Positions 44,619-56,702 of a stretch of DNA of 64,000 bases are shown piece after piece. This DNA comes from Aromatoleum bremense (GTDB lineage: Bacteria; Pseudomonadota; Gammaproteobacteria; Burkholderiales; Rhodocyclaceae): NCBI RefSeq assembly GCF_017894365.1, contig NZ_CP059467.1:2790001-2854000 (forward strand). Reading direction: 5' to 3'. Under the pieces are notes generated by a model. That model was not told where the DNA came from. It made no database searches and saw only the letters and a list, made by a program, of their open reading frames with translations. Both the position numbers and the translations under genes were made by a program. The first letter of the stretch is position 1, and each line of letters begins with the position of its first letter.

Positions 44619-45551
44619 TCAGACGACCGCTTCTTCCTTTTCCCGCTTCGGCTTGACGAACTGCTCGCGCGATACGCCGAGCCACATCACGAGCGGGCTT
44701 GCGACGAGCACCGACGAGTAGATGCCGAACAGGATGCCGATCGTCAGCGCCATGGCGAAGTAGTGCAGCGTCGCGCCGCCGAACAGCAGCATCGACAGCA
44801 CCATCATCTGCGTGCTGCCGTGCGTGATGACCGTGCGCGAGATCGTCGAGGTGATCGCGTGGTCGAGCACCTCGGGCGTCGAGAGGTTGCGGCGCTTCTT
44901 GAAGGTTTCGCGCACGCGGTCGAACACGACGACCGACTCGTTCACCGAGTAGCCGAGCACCGCCAGCACGGCGGCGAGTACCGGCAGCGAGAACTCCCAC
45001 TGGAAGAACGCGAAGAAGCCCAGGATGATGACGACGTCGTGGAGGTTGGCGATGATCGCGGACACCGCGAAGCGCCATTCGAAGCGGATCGCCAGGTACA
45101 CGACGATGCCGAAGATCACCAGCAGCAGTGCCATCGCGCCGTCGGCCGCGAGTTCCTTGCCGACCTGCGGGCCGACGAACTCGACGCGCCGCAGCTCCGG
45201 AGCAGGGCCGGCGACCGACTGCAGCGTCGCCATCGCCTGCTCGGAAACCCGCGTGGTGTCGAGATCGTCGCGGTTCGGCAGACGGATCAGCACGTCGCGG
45301 GCGCTGCCGAAATTCTGTACCTGGGCGTCAGGGTAGCCGGCGTCGCCGAGCGCCTCGCGAACCGTTTCGAGCTCGGGCGCCTCGGGGTAGGTGACTTCGA
45401 TCAGCGTGCCGCCGGTGAACTCGACCGACAGGTGCAGGCCGCTGGTCGCGAGGAAGAATACCGCGAGCAGGAAGGTGATGAGCGAGATGATATTGAACGT
45501 CAGCGCATGGCGCATGAACGGGATATCTTTCTTGATGCGGAAGAATTCCAT
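44619..45551 (-). CDS. secF: Preprotein translocase accessory SecF
   Basis: A 310-residue membrane protein of the SecDF-YajC complex, which uses the proton gradient to pull preproteins out of SecYEG. It begins MEFFRIKKDIPFMRHA, has FTGGTLIEV in the first periplasmic domain, and six membrane segments with LGYSVNESVVVFDRVRET in the last set. It follows secD by 72 bases. Confidence 0.96.
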   Translation of the reverse strand: MEFFRIKKDIPFMRHALTFNIISLITFLLAVFFLATSGLHLSVEFTGGTLIEVTYPEAPELETVREALGDAGYPDAQVQNFGSARDVLIRLPNRDDLDTTRVSEQAMATLQSVAGPAPELRRVEFVGPQVGKELAADGAMALLLVIFGIVVYLAIRFEWRFAVSAIIANLHDVVIILGFFAFFQWEFSLPVLAAVLAVLGYSVNESVVVFDRVRETFKKRRNLSTPEVLDHAITSTISRTVITHGSTQMMVLSMLLFGGATLHYFAMALTIGILFGIYSSVLVASPLVMWLGVSREQFVKPKREKEEAVV

Positions 45552-45623
45552 TTCTCAAGCCTTTGGTTGCGTCAGGGGCGGCGCCGGGCGCCGCTTTCCT
45601 TGCGTGTTCGCCCGGTTGCCAGC

Positions 45624-47492
45624 TCAGTTGCCTGCCTTGCCGGGCTTCCAGATCTGGCCGATCGACAGGCTCTCGACCTTGCGGCGGCGGCCGTAGATCA
45701 GGTTCACGAGCATGCGCGAGATCAGGATCGCGCTGAACATCGAGGTCAGGATGCCGAGGCAGTGCACGACCGCGAAGCCGCGCACCGGGCCGGAGCCGAA
45801 CACCAGCAGCGCGATACCGGCGATCAGCGTCGTGATGTTCGAGTCGAGGATGGTGTCGAACGCGCGGTCGTAGCCGGTGTGGATCGCCGCCTGGGGCGAT
45901 ACGCCGTTGCGCAGTTCCTCGCGGATGCGTTCGTTGATCAGCACGTTCGCGTCGATCGCCATGCCCAGCGTCAGCGCCATCGCCGCAATGCCGGGCAGGG
46001 TCAGCGTCGCCTGCAAGAGTGACAGCAGTGCGACCAGCAGCAGCAGGTTTGCCGCCAGCGCGATCACCGACACCACGCCGAACAGCAGGTAATACGCGCT
46101 CATGAACACCGCGATCGCGACGAAGCCCCACAGCGTGGAATTGAAGCCCTTGGCGATGTTGTCGGCGCCGAGGCTCGGGCCGACAGTGCGTTCCTCAATG
46201 ATCTCCATCGGCGCGGCGAGGCTGCCAGCGCGCAGCAGCAGCGCGACGTCGTTCGCCTCGGTGGTGGTCATGCGGCCGGAGATCTGCACGCGCCCGCCGC
46301 CGATCTCGCTGCGGATCACCGGCGCGGTGACGACTTCGCCCTTGCCCTTCTCGATCAGCAGGATCGCCATGCGCTTGCCGACATTCTCGCGCGTGATGTC
46401 ACGGAAGATGCGGCTGCCGGCGGCATCGAGTGTCAGGTGCACGGCCGGCTCGTTGGTCTGTCCGTCGAAGCCGGGCTGTGCGTCGGTGAGGCGGTCGCCG
46501 GTCAGCACGACCTGCGATCGCACCAGCAGCGGCGAGCCGCCGCGCTCGGTGTAGAGCTCGGTGCCGAACGGCACGTTGCCGGCGAGCGCGGCTTCGAGTG
46601 CGCCCGGGCTGTCGTCGACCATGCGCACTTCGAGCGTCGCGGTGCGTCCGAGGATGTCCTTCGCCTTTGCGACGTCCTGCACGCCCGGCAGCTGCACGAC
46701 GATGCGGTCGGCGCCCTGCTGCTGGATCACCGGCTCGGCGACGCCGAGTTCGTTGATGCGGTTGTGCAGCGTCGTGATGTTCTGCTTGATCGCGAAGTCG
46801 CGGATCGTCTGCTGGGCGACCGGCGTCAGCGTCGCGATCAGCTTCAGGTCGGTCGAGCCGTCGTCGCGGTCGACGAACTGGAGGTCACGCGTACTGTTGA
46901 GGATCGCGTTGCGCGCCGCGTCGCGCTGTGCGGCATCGCGAAAACGCAGCTGGATGGCGTTGCCTTCGCGCACGATGCCGGCGTGGCGCACGTCCTTGTC
47001 GCGCAGCAGCGTGCGCAGGTCGCCGGCGGTTGCGTCGAGCCGCTTCGTGATCGCGCCCGGCATGTCCACTTCGAGCAGGAAATGCACCCCGCCGCGCAGG
47101 TCGAGGCCGAGGTACATCGGCAGCGCGTGGATCGCGGTGAGCCAGGTCGGTGAGGCCGACAGCAGGTTCAGCGCGACGATATGGGAAGGATCGCTGGGGT
47201 CGGGATTGAGCCGCTTCTCGATCGCGTCCTTGGCGCGCAGCTGGTCCTCGCTGCTGCCCAGCCGCACGCGGATGCTGTTGGCGTCGACGAACAGGCCGTC
47301 GTAGGGAACCTGCGCGTCGCGCAGCGTCTGTTCGATCGGGGCGACCAGCGCGGGGTCGAGCTTGAGCGTCGCTTTGCCGCTGGAGACCTGAACTGCGGGG
47401 ACTTCACCGTAGAAGTTGGGAAGGGTGTAGATCAGGCCGAAGAACAGGACCAGACCAATGAGGATGTTCTTCCAGAGCGGGTAGCGGTTCAT
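45624..47492 (-). CDS. secD: Preprotein translocase accessory SecD
   Basis: A 622-residue partner of SecF. It starts MNRYPLWKNILIGLVLFFG, the P1 domain holds LGLDLRGGVHFLLEVDM, and the membrane part has TLTLPGIAAMALTLGMAIDANVLINERIREEL, including the proton-transfer Asp. Six membrane segments are expected, with a long periplasmic loop between the first two. It lies 78 bases after yajC. Confidence 0.97.
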   Translation of the reverse strand: MNRYPLWKNILIGLVLFFGLIYTLPNFYGEVPAVQVSSGKATLKLDPALVAPIEQTLRDAQVPYDGLFVDANSIRVRLGSSEDQLRAKDAIEKRLNPDPSDPSHIVALNLLSASPTWLTAIHALPMYLGLDLRGGVHFLLEVDMPGAITKRLDATAGDLRTLLRDKDVRHAGIVREGNAIQLRFRDAAQRDAARNAILNSTRDLQFVDRDDGSTDLKLIATLTPVAQQTIRDFAIKQNITTLHNRINELGVAEPVIQQQGADRIVVQLPGVQDVAKAKDILGRTATLEVRMVDDSPGALEAALAGNVPFGTELYTERGGSPLLVRSQVVLTGDRLTDAQPGFDGQTNEPAVHLTLDAAGSRIFRDITRENVGKRMAILLIEKGKGEVVTAPVIRSEIGGGRVQISGRMTTTEANDVALLLRAGSLAAPMEIIEERTVGPSLGADNIAKGFNSTLWGFVAIAVFMSAYYLLFGVVSVIALAANLLLLVALLSLLQATLTLPGIAAMALTLGMAIDANVLINERIREELRNGVSPQAAIHTGYDRAFDTILDSNITTLIAGIALLVFGSGPVRGFAVVHCLGILTSMFSAILISRMLVNLIYGRRRKVESLSIGQIWKPGKAGN

Positions 47493-47570
47493 GACTTGAA
47501 TGAAGTGGGGTGGGGAGGCGCCCTGCGCGCGCAGGGGCGGCGGAGCGGGAGGCTCACGCCGCCGCGGGCC

Positions 47571-47897
47571 TCACAGGGTCTTCAGCGTGCCCTTCGGCAG
47601 CACGTTGGTGACCGACTGGGCCTGGACGATGATATTGACGTTGTCAGCCACTTCGACGTGCAGGAAATTTTCGCCCACCTGGGTCACGCGGCCGGCGACT
47701 CCACCCTGGGTGACGATTTCGTCGCCTTTCGCGATCGCAGCGACCATTGCCTTGTGTTCCTTGGCGCGCTTCATCTGCGGGCGGATCATCAGGAACCACA
47801 GCACGATGAACATCAGGATCAGCGGCAGCATGCCCATCAGGCCGCCGGTCGGATCGCCCGCAGGTGCGGCCTGGGCGTAAGCGTTGGAAATGAACAC
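47571..47897 (-). CDS. yajC: SecDF partner protein YajC
   Basis: A 108-residue protein with one N-terminal membrane segment (about 22-44, MLPLILMFIVLWFLMIRPQMK) and a cytoplasmic beta domain (GDEIVTQGGVAGRVTQVGENFL). It is the third part of the SecDF-YajC complex. It precedes secD, the usual arrangement. Confidence 0.95.
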   Translation of the reverse strand: MFISNAYAQAAPAGDPTGGLMGMLPLILMFIVLWFLMIRPQMKRAKEHKAMVAAIAKGDEIVTQGGVAGRVTQVGENFLHVEVADNVNIIVQAQSVTNVLPKGTLKTL

Positions 47898-47995
47898 GTG
47901 GGACTCCGGGTAGTTGCGTAAAGCGGCCGATTATAGCAGCAGGATAAGTCGCGACCCGTCGCGACGGCCCGCCCGGCGTCGCGACCGTTCGTTTG

Positions 47996-50135
<2,140 letters not shown>

Positions 50136-50182
50136 GCGCTTGCTGCTCGCGGGCAGTTTCATGGATAATGCGGCGCTTCCCT

Positions 50183-50269
50183 GCCGGGATGGCGGAATCG
50201 GTAGACGCAGCGGATTCAAAATCCGCCGGTGGTAACACTGTGAGGGTTCGAGTCCCTCTCCCGGCACCA
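50183..50269 (+). tRNA. tRNA-Leu (CAA anticodon)
   Basis: An 87-base class II tRNA. The acceptor strands GCCGGGA and TCCCGGC pair. The anticodon arm GCGGA-TTCAAAA-TCCGC gives anticodon CAA, reading UUG. A long variable arm (about GGTGGTAACACTGTG) precedes the T arm GGGTTCGAGTCCC. The CCA end is encoded (50267-50269). Confidence 0.97.
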
Positions 50270-50430
50270 GTCAAGACCGGAAAGCGCGACAAAGCCGCGC
50301 ATTCTATCAGAGTCCGGCGCGGCACGCGGCCCCCTCTCCGGGTCACACCTGGCACGAGCCCGCGCAATCGCTGTCCTTCCTCTTCATCCCGGACCCCGGG
50401 CCCGCGCTTTCGTACGGCTCCCGATCGCCC

Positions 50431-51327
50431 TCAATCCCGCTTCGCGCCCTCCAGTCCCGAACGGCTGATCGCCAGCGTCGCCGGGTGGGAGATGCGGCGC
50501 TCGACCGAGATCGCGTAGTAGGCTTCGCTGACCGCGGGCGCTTCGCCGATGCAGCGCACGCCATGCTGGCGGCACACCTGTTCCGCGATCAGCGTCGCCG
50601 CAGGGAACACGCCGACGCCCGCTTCGCCGAACGCTTTCATCAGCGCGGCATCGTCGAACTCGCCGACGATGTGCGGCGCGATGTGCTGCTCTTCGAACCA
50701 CTGCATCAGCGGCCGCCGCACCGCGGCATCGGCGCCCGGGATCAGCATCGGCTGGCGGGCGAGGTTCGCCGGAAAACTGCCCGTCAGGCTTTCGGCGAGC
50801 GAAGGTGCGGCGAAGAAGCTGATCGTCGATTCTCCCAGCTTGTGGTTGTAGCCGCGCACGTCCATGTGGGCCGGCATCGGGCTGTCGGCGAGCACGACGT
50901 CGAGCTTGTGGATCGCCAGTTCGCCGAGCAGCCGGACCATCTTGTCCTCGCGGCAGACGATGCGCACCGGTTCGGCGAGCTTCATCGACGGTGCGAGCAG
51001 CAGCCACGCGATCGCTTTCGGCACGACATCGGCGATTCCGACGCGGAACGGAATCGCGCGACCGGCGGCACGGTTGTGCAGCGCCTCCTCGAGTTCGCTG
51101 CCGACGCGGAAAATCTCCTCGGCGTAATCGAGCACCATCTGGCCGGTTTCGGTCAGGGCGAGCCCGCGTCCGCGACGGCGGAACAGCGAGACGCCGAGGC
51201 TCGCCTCGAGGATTGCGATCTGGCCGCTCAGCGTTTGCGGAGCGAGGCCCGAGCGCTCGCTTGCGCGCACGATGCCACCTGCGCGCGCAACGTTCCAGAA
51301 GTGGTGGAGCTGCTTGAAATTGAGCAT
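50431..51327 (-). CDS. nhaR: LysR-family regulator, NhaR-like
   Basis: A 298-residue LysR-type regulator. The winged-helix N-terminus (about 3-62) reads LNFKQLHHFWNVARAGGIVRASERSGLAPQT-like, and the remainder is the inducer-binding domain beginning FRVGIADVVPKAIAWLLL. The helix text and VGIAD-type domain start resemble E. coli NhaR, the Na+-responsive activator of nhaA; no antiporter gene is nearby, so the target is uncertain. An upstream extension of the frame was rejected because the family N-terminus begins at this ATG. Confidence 0.8.
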   Translation of the reverse strand: MLNFKQLHHFWNVARAGGIVRASERSGLAPQTLSGQIAILEASLGVSLFRRRGRGLALTETGQMVLDYAEEIFRVGSELEEALHNRAAGRAIPFRVGIADVVPKAIAWLLLAPSMKLAEPVRIVCREDKMVRLLGELAIHKLDVVLADSPMPAHMDVRGYNHKLGESTISFFAAPSLAESLTGSFPANLARQPMLIPGADAAVRRPLMQWFEEQHIAPHIVGEFDDAALMKAFGEAGVGVFPAATLIAEQVCRQHGVRCIGEAPAVSEAYYAISVERRISHPATLAISRSGLEGAKRD

Positions 51328-51449
51328 CGCGCCCTCTCGACTCTTCGGTAAAACATGATAAAAATTCCGTTGAACTCGTATTTTATCGAACAGTCTCACG
51401 CTTAGTATCAACGAGCAGATGCCGGTATCAACCACAAGGGAGAAGAAAC
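51328..51449. promoter_or_regulatory. nhaR-hpf divergent control region
   Basis: This 122-base AT-rich spacer holds an 8-base direct repeat, GTATCAAC, at 51405-51412 and 51425-51432, exactly two helical turns apart, just before the hpf start. LysR-type boxes and -10-like TAAAAT/TATCAT blocks are present on both strands, but none is decisive. Confidence 0.4.
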
Positions 51450-51803
51450 ATGCGCATCGATCTGCAATGTAGCGGTCTGGAAGCACCGTCGGGTCTGCGG
51501 GACTACGTCGCGCGGCGAATGCGTTTTGCGATCGGCCGCTTCCGCGACCAGATTCAGTGGGCCCGCATCAAGGTCGCGGACGTAAACGGGCCGCGCGGCG
51601 GGGCCGACAAACGTTGTGTGGTACAACTGCGGTTGCGCAATTGCCCGGACGTGATTTTTTCGGTGACCGGGACGGACGCGCGCCCGGTCGTCGATCTGGC
51701 CGCGGAACGGGTCTCCCAGGTGCTGATACGCCGCCTCGCGCGGCTGCGGCAGTTCAGCCGCGATGCGGCAGCCGGCCCGGATCCCGTTATGGCCGGGACC
51801 TGA
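51450..51803 (+). CDS. HPF/RaiA-like ribosome-associated protein
   Basis: A 117-residue protein resembling the ribosome hibernation promoting factor family: it starts MRIDLQCSGLEAPSGLRDYVARRM, a beta-strand then helix as in PF02482, followed by VVQLRLRNCPDVIFSVTG and a basic C-terminal helix. Such proteins bind the 30S decoding site in slow growth. It is somewhat divergent, so a specialised role is possible. A GGGAGAAG ribosome site precedes the ATG. BI-1 follows 48 bases later. Confidence 0.72.
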   Translation: MRIDLQCSGLEAPSGLRDYVARRMRFAIGRFRDQIQWARIKVADVNGPRGGADKRCVVQLRLRNCPDVIFSVTGTDARPVVDLAAERVSQVLIRRLARLRQFSRDAAAGPDPVMAGT

Positions 51804-51851
51804 TCCGGGCAGCGGGTTCAAACAAGTTCGATTCAAGGAGGTAGACATTCA

Positions 51852-52517
51852 ATGGAAAACCGCATCGGTACGATGACAAGGTCGGAGGCCTCGGTCCTGT
51901 CGACGAACAGGGTCATCCGCAACACCTACATGCTGCTGTCGCTGACGCTGGCATTCTCGGCGCTCACCGCCGGCGCGTCGCTCGCGCTCGGCCTGCCGCA
52001 CCCGGGGATCATCGTCACGCTGGTGGGGTACTTCGGCCTGCTGTTCCTGACGACGAAGTTCCGCGACAGCGGGCTGGGCATCCTGTTCGTGTTCGCGCTC
52101 ACCGGTTTCATGGGCTACACGCTCGGCCCGATCCTGTCGCACTACCTCGCGATGCCGAACGGCGGGCAGGTGGTGATGCAGGCGATGGGCGGCACCGCGG
52201 CGATCTTCCTCGGCCTGTCGGCGTACGCGCTGACCAGCCGCAAGGACTTCTCGTTCATGGGCGGCTTCCTGGTGGTCGGCATCCTCGTCGCCTTCCTCGC
52301 CGGCCTGGGCGCGATCTTCTTCGAGATGCCCGGCCTGTCGCTCGCGGTGTCGGCGATGTTCGTGCTGCTGATGTCCGGCCTCATCCTCTATGAGACCAGC
52401 AACATCATCCACGGCGGTGAAACGAACTACGTCATGGCGACCGTGACCCTGTACGTGTCGATCTACAACCTCTTCACGAGCCTGCTGCACATCCTCGGCG
52501 TGATGAACAACGACTGA
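51852..52517 (+). CDS. Bax inhibitor-1/YccA family membrane protein
   Basis: A 221-residue protein with seven membrane segments, the family layout. A strong AAGGAGG ribosome site precedes the ATG. The last segments read ILYETSNIIHGGETNYVMATVTLYVSIYNLFTSLLHILG, the typical family end, with the Asp/Glu residues linked to calcium-leak activity. E. coli homologues are YccA and YbhL. YccA restrains the FtsH protease; the role here is an inference. Confidence 0.92.
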   Translation: MENRIGTMTRSEASVLSTNRVIRNTYMLLSLTLAFSALTAGASLALGLPHPGIIVTLVGYFGLLFLTTKFRDSGLGILFVFALTGFMGYTLGPILSHYLAMPNGGQVVMQAMGGTAAIFLGLSAYALTSRKDFSFMGGFLVVGILVAFLAGLGAIFFEMPGLSLAVSAMFVLLMSGLILYETSNIIHGGETNYVMATVTLYVSIYNLFTSLLHILGVMNND

Positions 52518-52540
52518 GCGTTGCCGCTGCGGCGGCCAAG

Positions 52541-52577
52541 CGGGGCGGTTCGCGCAGGCGGGCTGCCCCGTTTTTTT
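52541..52577 (+). terminator. Terminator after the BI-1 gene
   Basis: CGGGGC (52541-52546) pairs with GCCCCG (52565-52570), immediately followed by seven T. It lies 24 bases after the stop codon. Confidence 0.75.
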
Positions 52578-52616
52578 GGTGCGACCTCTCCCCGCTGCTG
52601 CCGGCGGCGCAATGGT

Positions 52617-55301
52617 CTATGGCTGCTTGCGAGCGGGAAACAGCCGCCGCTGCAGCAGCTTGCGCGCTTCGTCGAGCAGCAGGACGCTCGAGGCGACCGC
52701 CGCGGAGAGTAGCCAGTCCCCGCTCTCCAGCGCGGTCGTGCCGAAAATGGCCTGAGCCGGTGGCCAGTGGACCACCACCCCCTGCAGCGCGAGTACGCCG
52801 CCGAGCGCGATCCATAGCCGGACATTGGTGAGGAATTGCGAGTTGAATGCGCTGCCGTGTTCGTTGCGGGCGTTGAACACGTTGAAGAACTGGAACAGCA
52901 CGAAAGTCGTGAACGCCAGCGTCAGCGCGCGCGCCTCGCCGTGCTCGGCCAGCGCGGAGCGGAACAGCCACAGCGTGCCCACCATCATTGTCGCGCCGTA
53001 TAGCGACAGCCGCGCGAGGCGGTGCAGCGTGAGAATCTGTGCGTCCTGTGCGCGCGGCGCGGCGCGCATGATGCCCGGGCGGGCCGGCTCGATGCCGAGC
53101 GTCATCGCCGGTGGGCCGTCCATGATGATGTTGATCCACAGCAGCTGGATCGCGGTGAACGGCGCCGGCATCCCGAGCAGCGTCGCGGCCAGCACGGTCA
53201 GGATCGCGCCGATGTTCGTCGACAGCTGGAAGCGCACGAACTTGACGATGTTGTCGAAGATCACGCGCCCTTCCTCGACCGCGCGCACGATCGTCGCGAA
53301 GTTGTCGTCGGTCAACACCATCGTCGCCGCCTCGCGCGTCACCGCGGTCCCGGTGATGCCCATTGCGATGCCGATGTCGGCCGCTTTCAGCGCCGGCGCA
53401 TCGTTGACGCCGTCGCCGGTCATCGCGACGACATGGCCGGCCGCTTTCAGCGCCTTGACGATCCTGACCTTGTGCGTCGGCGACACGCGCGCGAAGACGG
53501 TGATGCGGTTGACGCGCGCGGCCAGCTCGGCGTCCGTCATCACGTCGAGCTCGGCACCGCTGACCACGTCGCCGCGCAATCCGATCTCGCCGGCGATCGC
53601 CGTCGCCGTGACCTTGTGGTCGCCGGTGATCATCTTGACCTGGATGCCGGCCCGGTTGCAGCGCTCGATCGCCGCCGCCGCTTCGGGGCGGGGCGGATCC
53701 ATCAGGCCGGCGAGGCCGACGAAAGTCCAGCCGTCGGCCCACGCCCACAGGTCGGCCTCCGGATCGAATTCGTGCTTCGGAATGCGGCGCCGCGCGACCG
53801 CGAGCACCCGCAACGCCTGTCCGGCGAGATGGTCGTTCTCGGTGATGATGCAGTGGCGCGCGGTCTCGTCGAGCGGCTCCTCGCGGTCCGCCACGAGCCA
53901 CCTCGAGGAGCGCGCGAACAGCACGTCCGGTGCACCCTTGATGAACATGTCGACGTGCTCGCCAGCGTCGTGGAACGTCGCCATGAACTTGTGCGCCGAG
54001 TCGAACGGGATTTCGGCGATGCGGGCGCGCCGTTCCTGTTCGGCGGGCGGCTCGCAGCCGCCTTTTTGCGCGAGCACCCACAGCGCGCCTTCGGTCGGAT
54101 CACCGACGAGTTCGCCGTCATGCACACGCGAGTCGGAGCACAGCGCCACCGGCAGCAGCAGCGGTCGCAAGCGCAGGGCCGCGTCGCCGTCTCTGCTGCC
54201 GGTGATGCAGCCCTCGGCGCGGTAGCCCTCGCCACTGACCGCGAACCGCTCGCACGCGATCCAGCACGCGCGCGCGGTCATCTGGTTCAGCGTCAGCGTG
54301 CCGGTCTTGTCGGAGCAGATCACGGTCGTGCAGCCGAGCGTCTCGACTGCGGAGAGTTTCTTCAGGATCGCGCGGTTCTGCGCCATCCGCCACATGCCGA
54401 TCGCGAGCGTCACCGTGACGACCGCCGGCAGGCCTTCAGGGATCGCCGCGACGGCCAGTGCCACCGCGCTCATCGCCGCCTGCGTCCAGGGCAGGCCGCG
54501 CGCGAAGTCGAGGGCGAAGATCACGGTCACGACGACGCCGGCAATCGCCGCGAGTTTCTTTCCGAGGCTGTCGAGCTGGCGCTGCAGCGGAGTCTCGGTC
54601 TCGGCGGTGCTGGCGATCATGCCGGCGAGCTGACCCATCTCGGTCGCCATGCCGGTCGCGACGACGATCAGCTCGGCGCGTCCGCGTGTCACCACGGTGT
54701 TCATGTAGAGCAGATTCGCGCGCTCGCCGAGCGGTAGCTCCGCCGTCTCCAGCGCCGCGGTCGATTTGCCGACGGCGTGGGATTCGCCGGTGAGTGCCGC
54801 TTCCTCGACTTCGAGGTGGTGCGCGGCGAGGAGCCGGCCGTCAGCGGGGATGCGATCGCCCGCCTCGAGCAGCACGATGTCGCCGGGAACCAGCTCGCTG
54901 GCGTCGACTTCGACGAGCCTGCCGTTGCGCCGCACGCGAGCCCGCGCGGCGAGCATGTCCTTCAGTGCCGCGAGCGTGCGTTCGGCGCGATGCTCCTGGT
55001 AGAAGCCGAGTGAAGCGTTCAGCAGCACGACGACGAGGATCACCATCGCATCCTTGAATTCGCCGATCGCCCAGGCGAGGACGGCGGCGAATATCAGGAC
55101 GATCACCAGGAAGTTCCTGAACTGATCGACGAACTTGAGCCACACCGGCCGCGGTGCCGCTTCGGCGAGCCTGTTCGGGCCGAAGCGCGCGAGCCGCTCG
55201 GCGACCTGTTCAGTGCTCAGGCCGCGGACGGCGTCCAGCCCGAGCGCCTCGGCGGCGGTCTCGGCGGTCAGGGTGTGCCAGCGGCGGGTTTCGGTAGCCA
55301 T
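52617..55301 (-). CDS. P-type cation-transporting ATPase, P2 type
   Basis: A 894-residue P-type ATPase. N-terminal cation-ATPase domain (GLSTEQVAERLARFGPNRL), actuator motif LTGESHAVGKSTAAL, phosphorylation site CSDKTGTLT (Asp331), nucleotide domain with KGAPDVLF, hinge TGDGVNDAPALKAADIGIAM, and about ten membrane segments. The NAR-type first half and PEGLPAVVTVTLAIG in M4 suggest a Ca2+ or Na+/K+ type (P2) rather than heavy-metal pump; no N-terminal metal-binding domain exists. An ATG six bases further out (55307) is an alternative start. It is followed by a CNNM-type gene upstream on the same strand. Confidence 0.88.
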   Translation of the reverse strand: MATETRRWHTLTAETAAEALGLDAVRGLSTEQVAERLARFGPNRLAEAAPRPVWLKFVDQFRNFLVIVLIFAAVLAWAIGEFKDAMVILVVVLLNASLGFYQEHRAERTLAALKDMLAARARVRRNGRLVEVDASELVPGDIVLLEAGDRIPADGRLLAAHHLEVEEAALTGESHAVGKSTAALETAELPLGERANLLYMNTVVTRGRAELIVVATGMATEMGQLAGMIASTAETETPLQRQLDSLGKKLAAIAGVVVTVIFALDFARGLPWTQAAMSAVALAVAAIPEGLPAVVTVTLAIGMWRMAQNRAILKKLSAVETLGCTTVICSDKTGTLTLNQMTARACWIACERFAVSGEGYRAEGCITGSRDGDAALRLRPLLLPVALCSDSRVHDGELVGDPTEGALWVLAQKGGCEPPAEQERRARIAEIPFDSAHKFMATFHDAGEHVDMFIKGAPDVLFARSSRWLVADREEPLDETARHCIITENDHLAGQALRVLAVARRRIPKHEFDPEADLWAWADGWTFVGLAGLMDPPRPEAAAAIERCNRAGIQVKMITGDHKVTATAIAGEIGLRGDVVSGAELDVMTDAELAARVNRITVFARVSPTHKVRIVKALKAAGHVVAMTGDGVNDAPALKAADIGIAMGITGTAVTREAATMVLTDDNFATIVRAVEEGRVIFDNIVKFVRFQLSTNIGAILTVLAATLLGMPAPFTAIQLLWINIIMDGPPAMTLGIEPARPGIMRAAPRAQDAQILTLHRLARLSLYGATMMVGTLWLFRSALAEHGEARALTLAFTTFVLFQFFNVFNARNEHGSAFNSQFLTNVRLWIALGGVLALQGVVVHWPPAQAIFGTTALESGDWLLSAAVASSVLLLDEARKLLQRRLFPARKQP

Positions 55302-55367
55302 GAGCATGCGGTCGGTGGTGCCAGTCGGTGATGCGATAAATGGCCGCCACCACGGATTCGGCCGGCT

Positions 55368-56702
55368 TCAGTCTGCGGGCGGAGTCAGCGCCGGAGAATC
55401 CTGCGTCACGGCAGCCGAGGGTTCCGGGATGCGGGTCGCGAGCACCTTGTCGATGCGCTTGCCGTCGAGATCGACGACCTCCAGTCGCCACTCCCCCCAC
55501 TGGGAAACATCTCCGGTATGCGGCAAGCGGCCGAGCAGCCACATCACCATGCCGCTCAGCGTGTGGTAGCGCCCCCTTTCTTCCTCCGGTACCGTCTTGA
55601 GTTCGAGACGGTCTTTCAGTTCTGGGATCGGGATCATGCCGTCGAGCAGCCAGGAGCCGTCCTCGCGTTGCACCGCCCAGGCTTCTTCCAGGCTGTGCGG
55701 GTGGAATTCGCCGGTGACCGCCTCGAGCACGTCCTGCAGCGTCACCATGCCCTGGATTTCGCCGTATTCGTCGATGACGAACACCATCTGTGTGCTCGAT
55801 GCGCGGAACTGGTCGAGCAGTTCCATGCCGGTCAGCGACTCGGGCACGTAGATCGGCGGCTGCAGCTGTTGCGTGAGATCGGTCTTGCCGCCTTTGAGCG
55901 TCTGGTTGAAGAGCTGCTTCGACGAAATGATGCCGAGGATGTCGTCGAGCCCGCCGCGACACACCGGAAAGCGCGAATGGTCGGACTCGGCCATCCGCGC
56001 GAGGTTCTCGTCGAGCGGGCGCGTGACGTCCAGCCATACGATGTCGGCGCGCGGGACCATCAGCGAGCCGATCTGGCGGTCGTCGAGGCGGAACACGTTG
56101 CGCACCATCGTGTGCTCGTTCTTTTCGATGATGCCGGCTTCCGATCCCTCTTCGAGCAGCGCGTGGATCTCTTCCTCGGTGATGCTCGGTCCGCCTTCGT
56201 CGCGCTTGCCCAGCAGGCGCAGCAGCAGCGCGGTCGACCACATCAGCAGGCGCACGAACGGGCGCGACCCGATCGCGAGCGCCTTCATCGGGCGGGCCAC
56301 GAGGATCGCGATGCCTTCCGGGTTGATCTGGCCGATCCGTTTCGGCACCAGTTCGCCGACAACGATCGAGACATAGGTGATCACGACGACGACCAGCACC
56401 GTCGCGCCGACTTCGCTCGGATCCTGCGCGAGGCCGAGCGTCTGCAGCCAGGTGGCGAGCGGCGCCGCGAGCGCGGCTTCGCCGACGATGCCGTTGAGGA
56501 TGCCGATCGACGTGATGCCGATCTGGATCGTGGACAGGAAGCGGGTCGGCTCCTCGCCGAGTTCGATCGCGACGCGGGCCGACGCGTCGCCGTCTTCGGC
56601 GAGCCGCGCAAGCCGGCCACGGCGCGCGGTGACGAGGGCGATCTCGGACATCGCGAAGGCCCCGTTCAGCAGAATCAGGGCGACGAGAAGGAAAATTTCC
56701 AT
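55368..56702 (-). CDS. CNNM/CorC-type membrane protein with CBS domains
   Basis: A 444-residue protein: DUF21/CNNM membrane domain (about 1-195, four segments, beginning [20 protein letters not shown]), two CBS domains (about 215-335, with SRFPVCRG and [19 protein letters not shown]), and a CorC_HlyC domain (about 350-430). Such proteins are linked to Mg2+/Co2+ efflux and were long annotated hemolysins. It precedes the P-type ATPase by 66 bases on the same strand, suggesting a joint role in divalent or alkali cation balance. Confidence 0.9.
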   Translation of the reverse strand: MEIFLLVALILLNGAFAMSEIALVTARRGRLARLAEDGDASARVAIELGEEPTRFLSTIQIGITSIGILNGIVGEAALAAPLATWLQTLGLAQDPSEVGATVLVVVVITYVSIVVGELVPKRIGQINPEGIAILVARPMKALAIGSRPFVRLLMWSTALLLRLLGKRDEGGPSITEEEIHALLEEGSEAGIIEKNEHTMVRNVFRLDDRQIGSLMVPRADIVWLDVTRPLDENLARMAESDHSRFPVCRGGLDDILGIISSKQLFNQTLKGGKTDLTQQLQPPIYVPESLTGMELLDQFRASSTQMVFVIDEYGEIQGMVTLQDVLEAVTGEFHPHSLEEAWAVQREDGSWLLDGMIPIPELKDRLELKTVPEEERGRYHTLSGMVMWLLGRLPHTGDVSQWGEWRLEVVDLDGKRIDKVLATRIPEPSAAVTQDSPALTPPAD

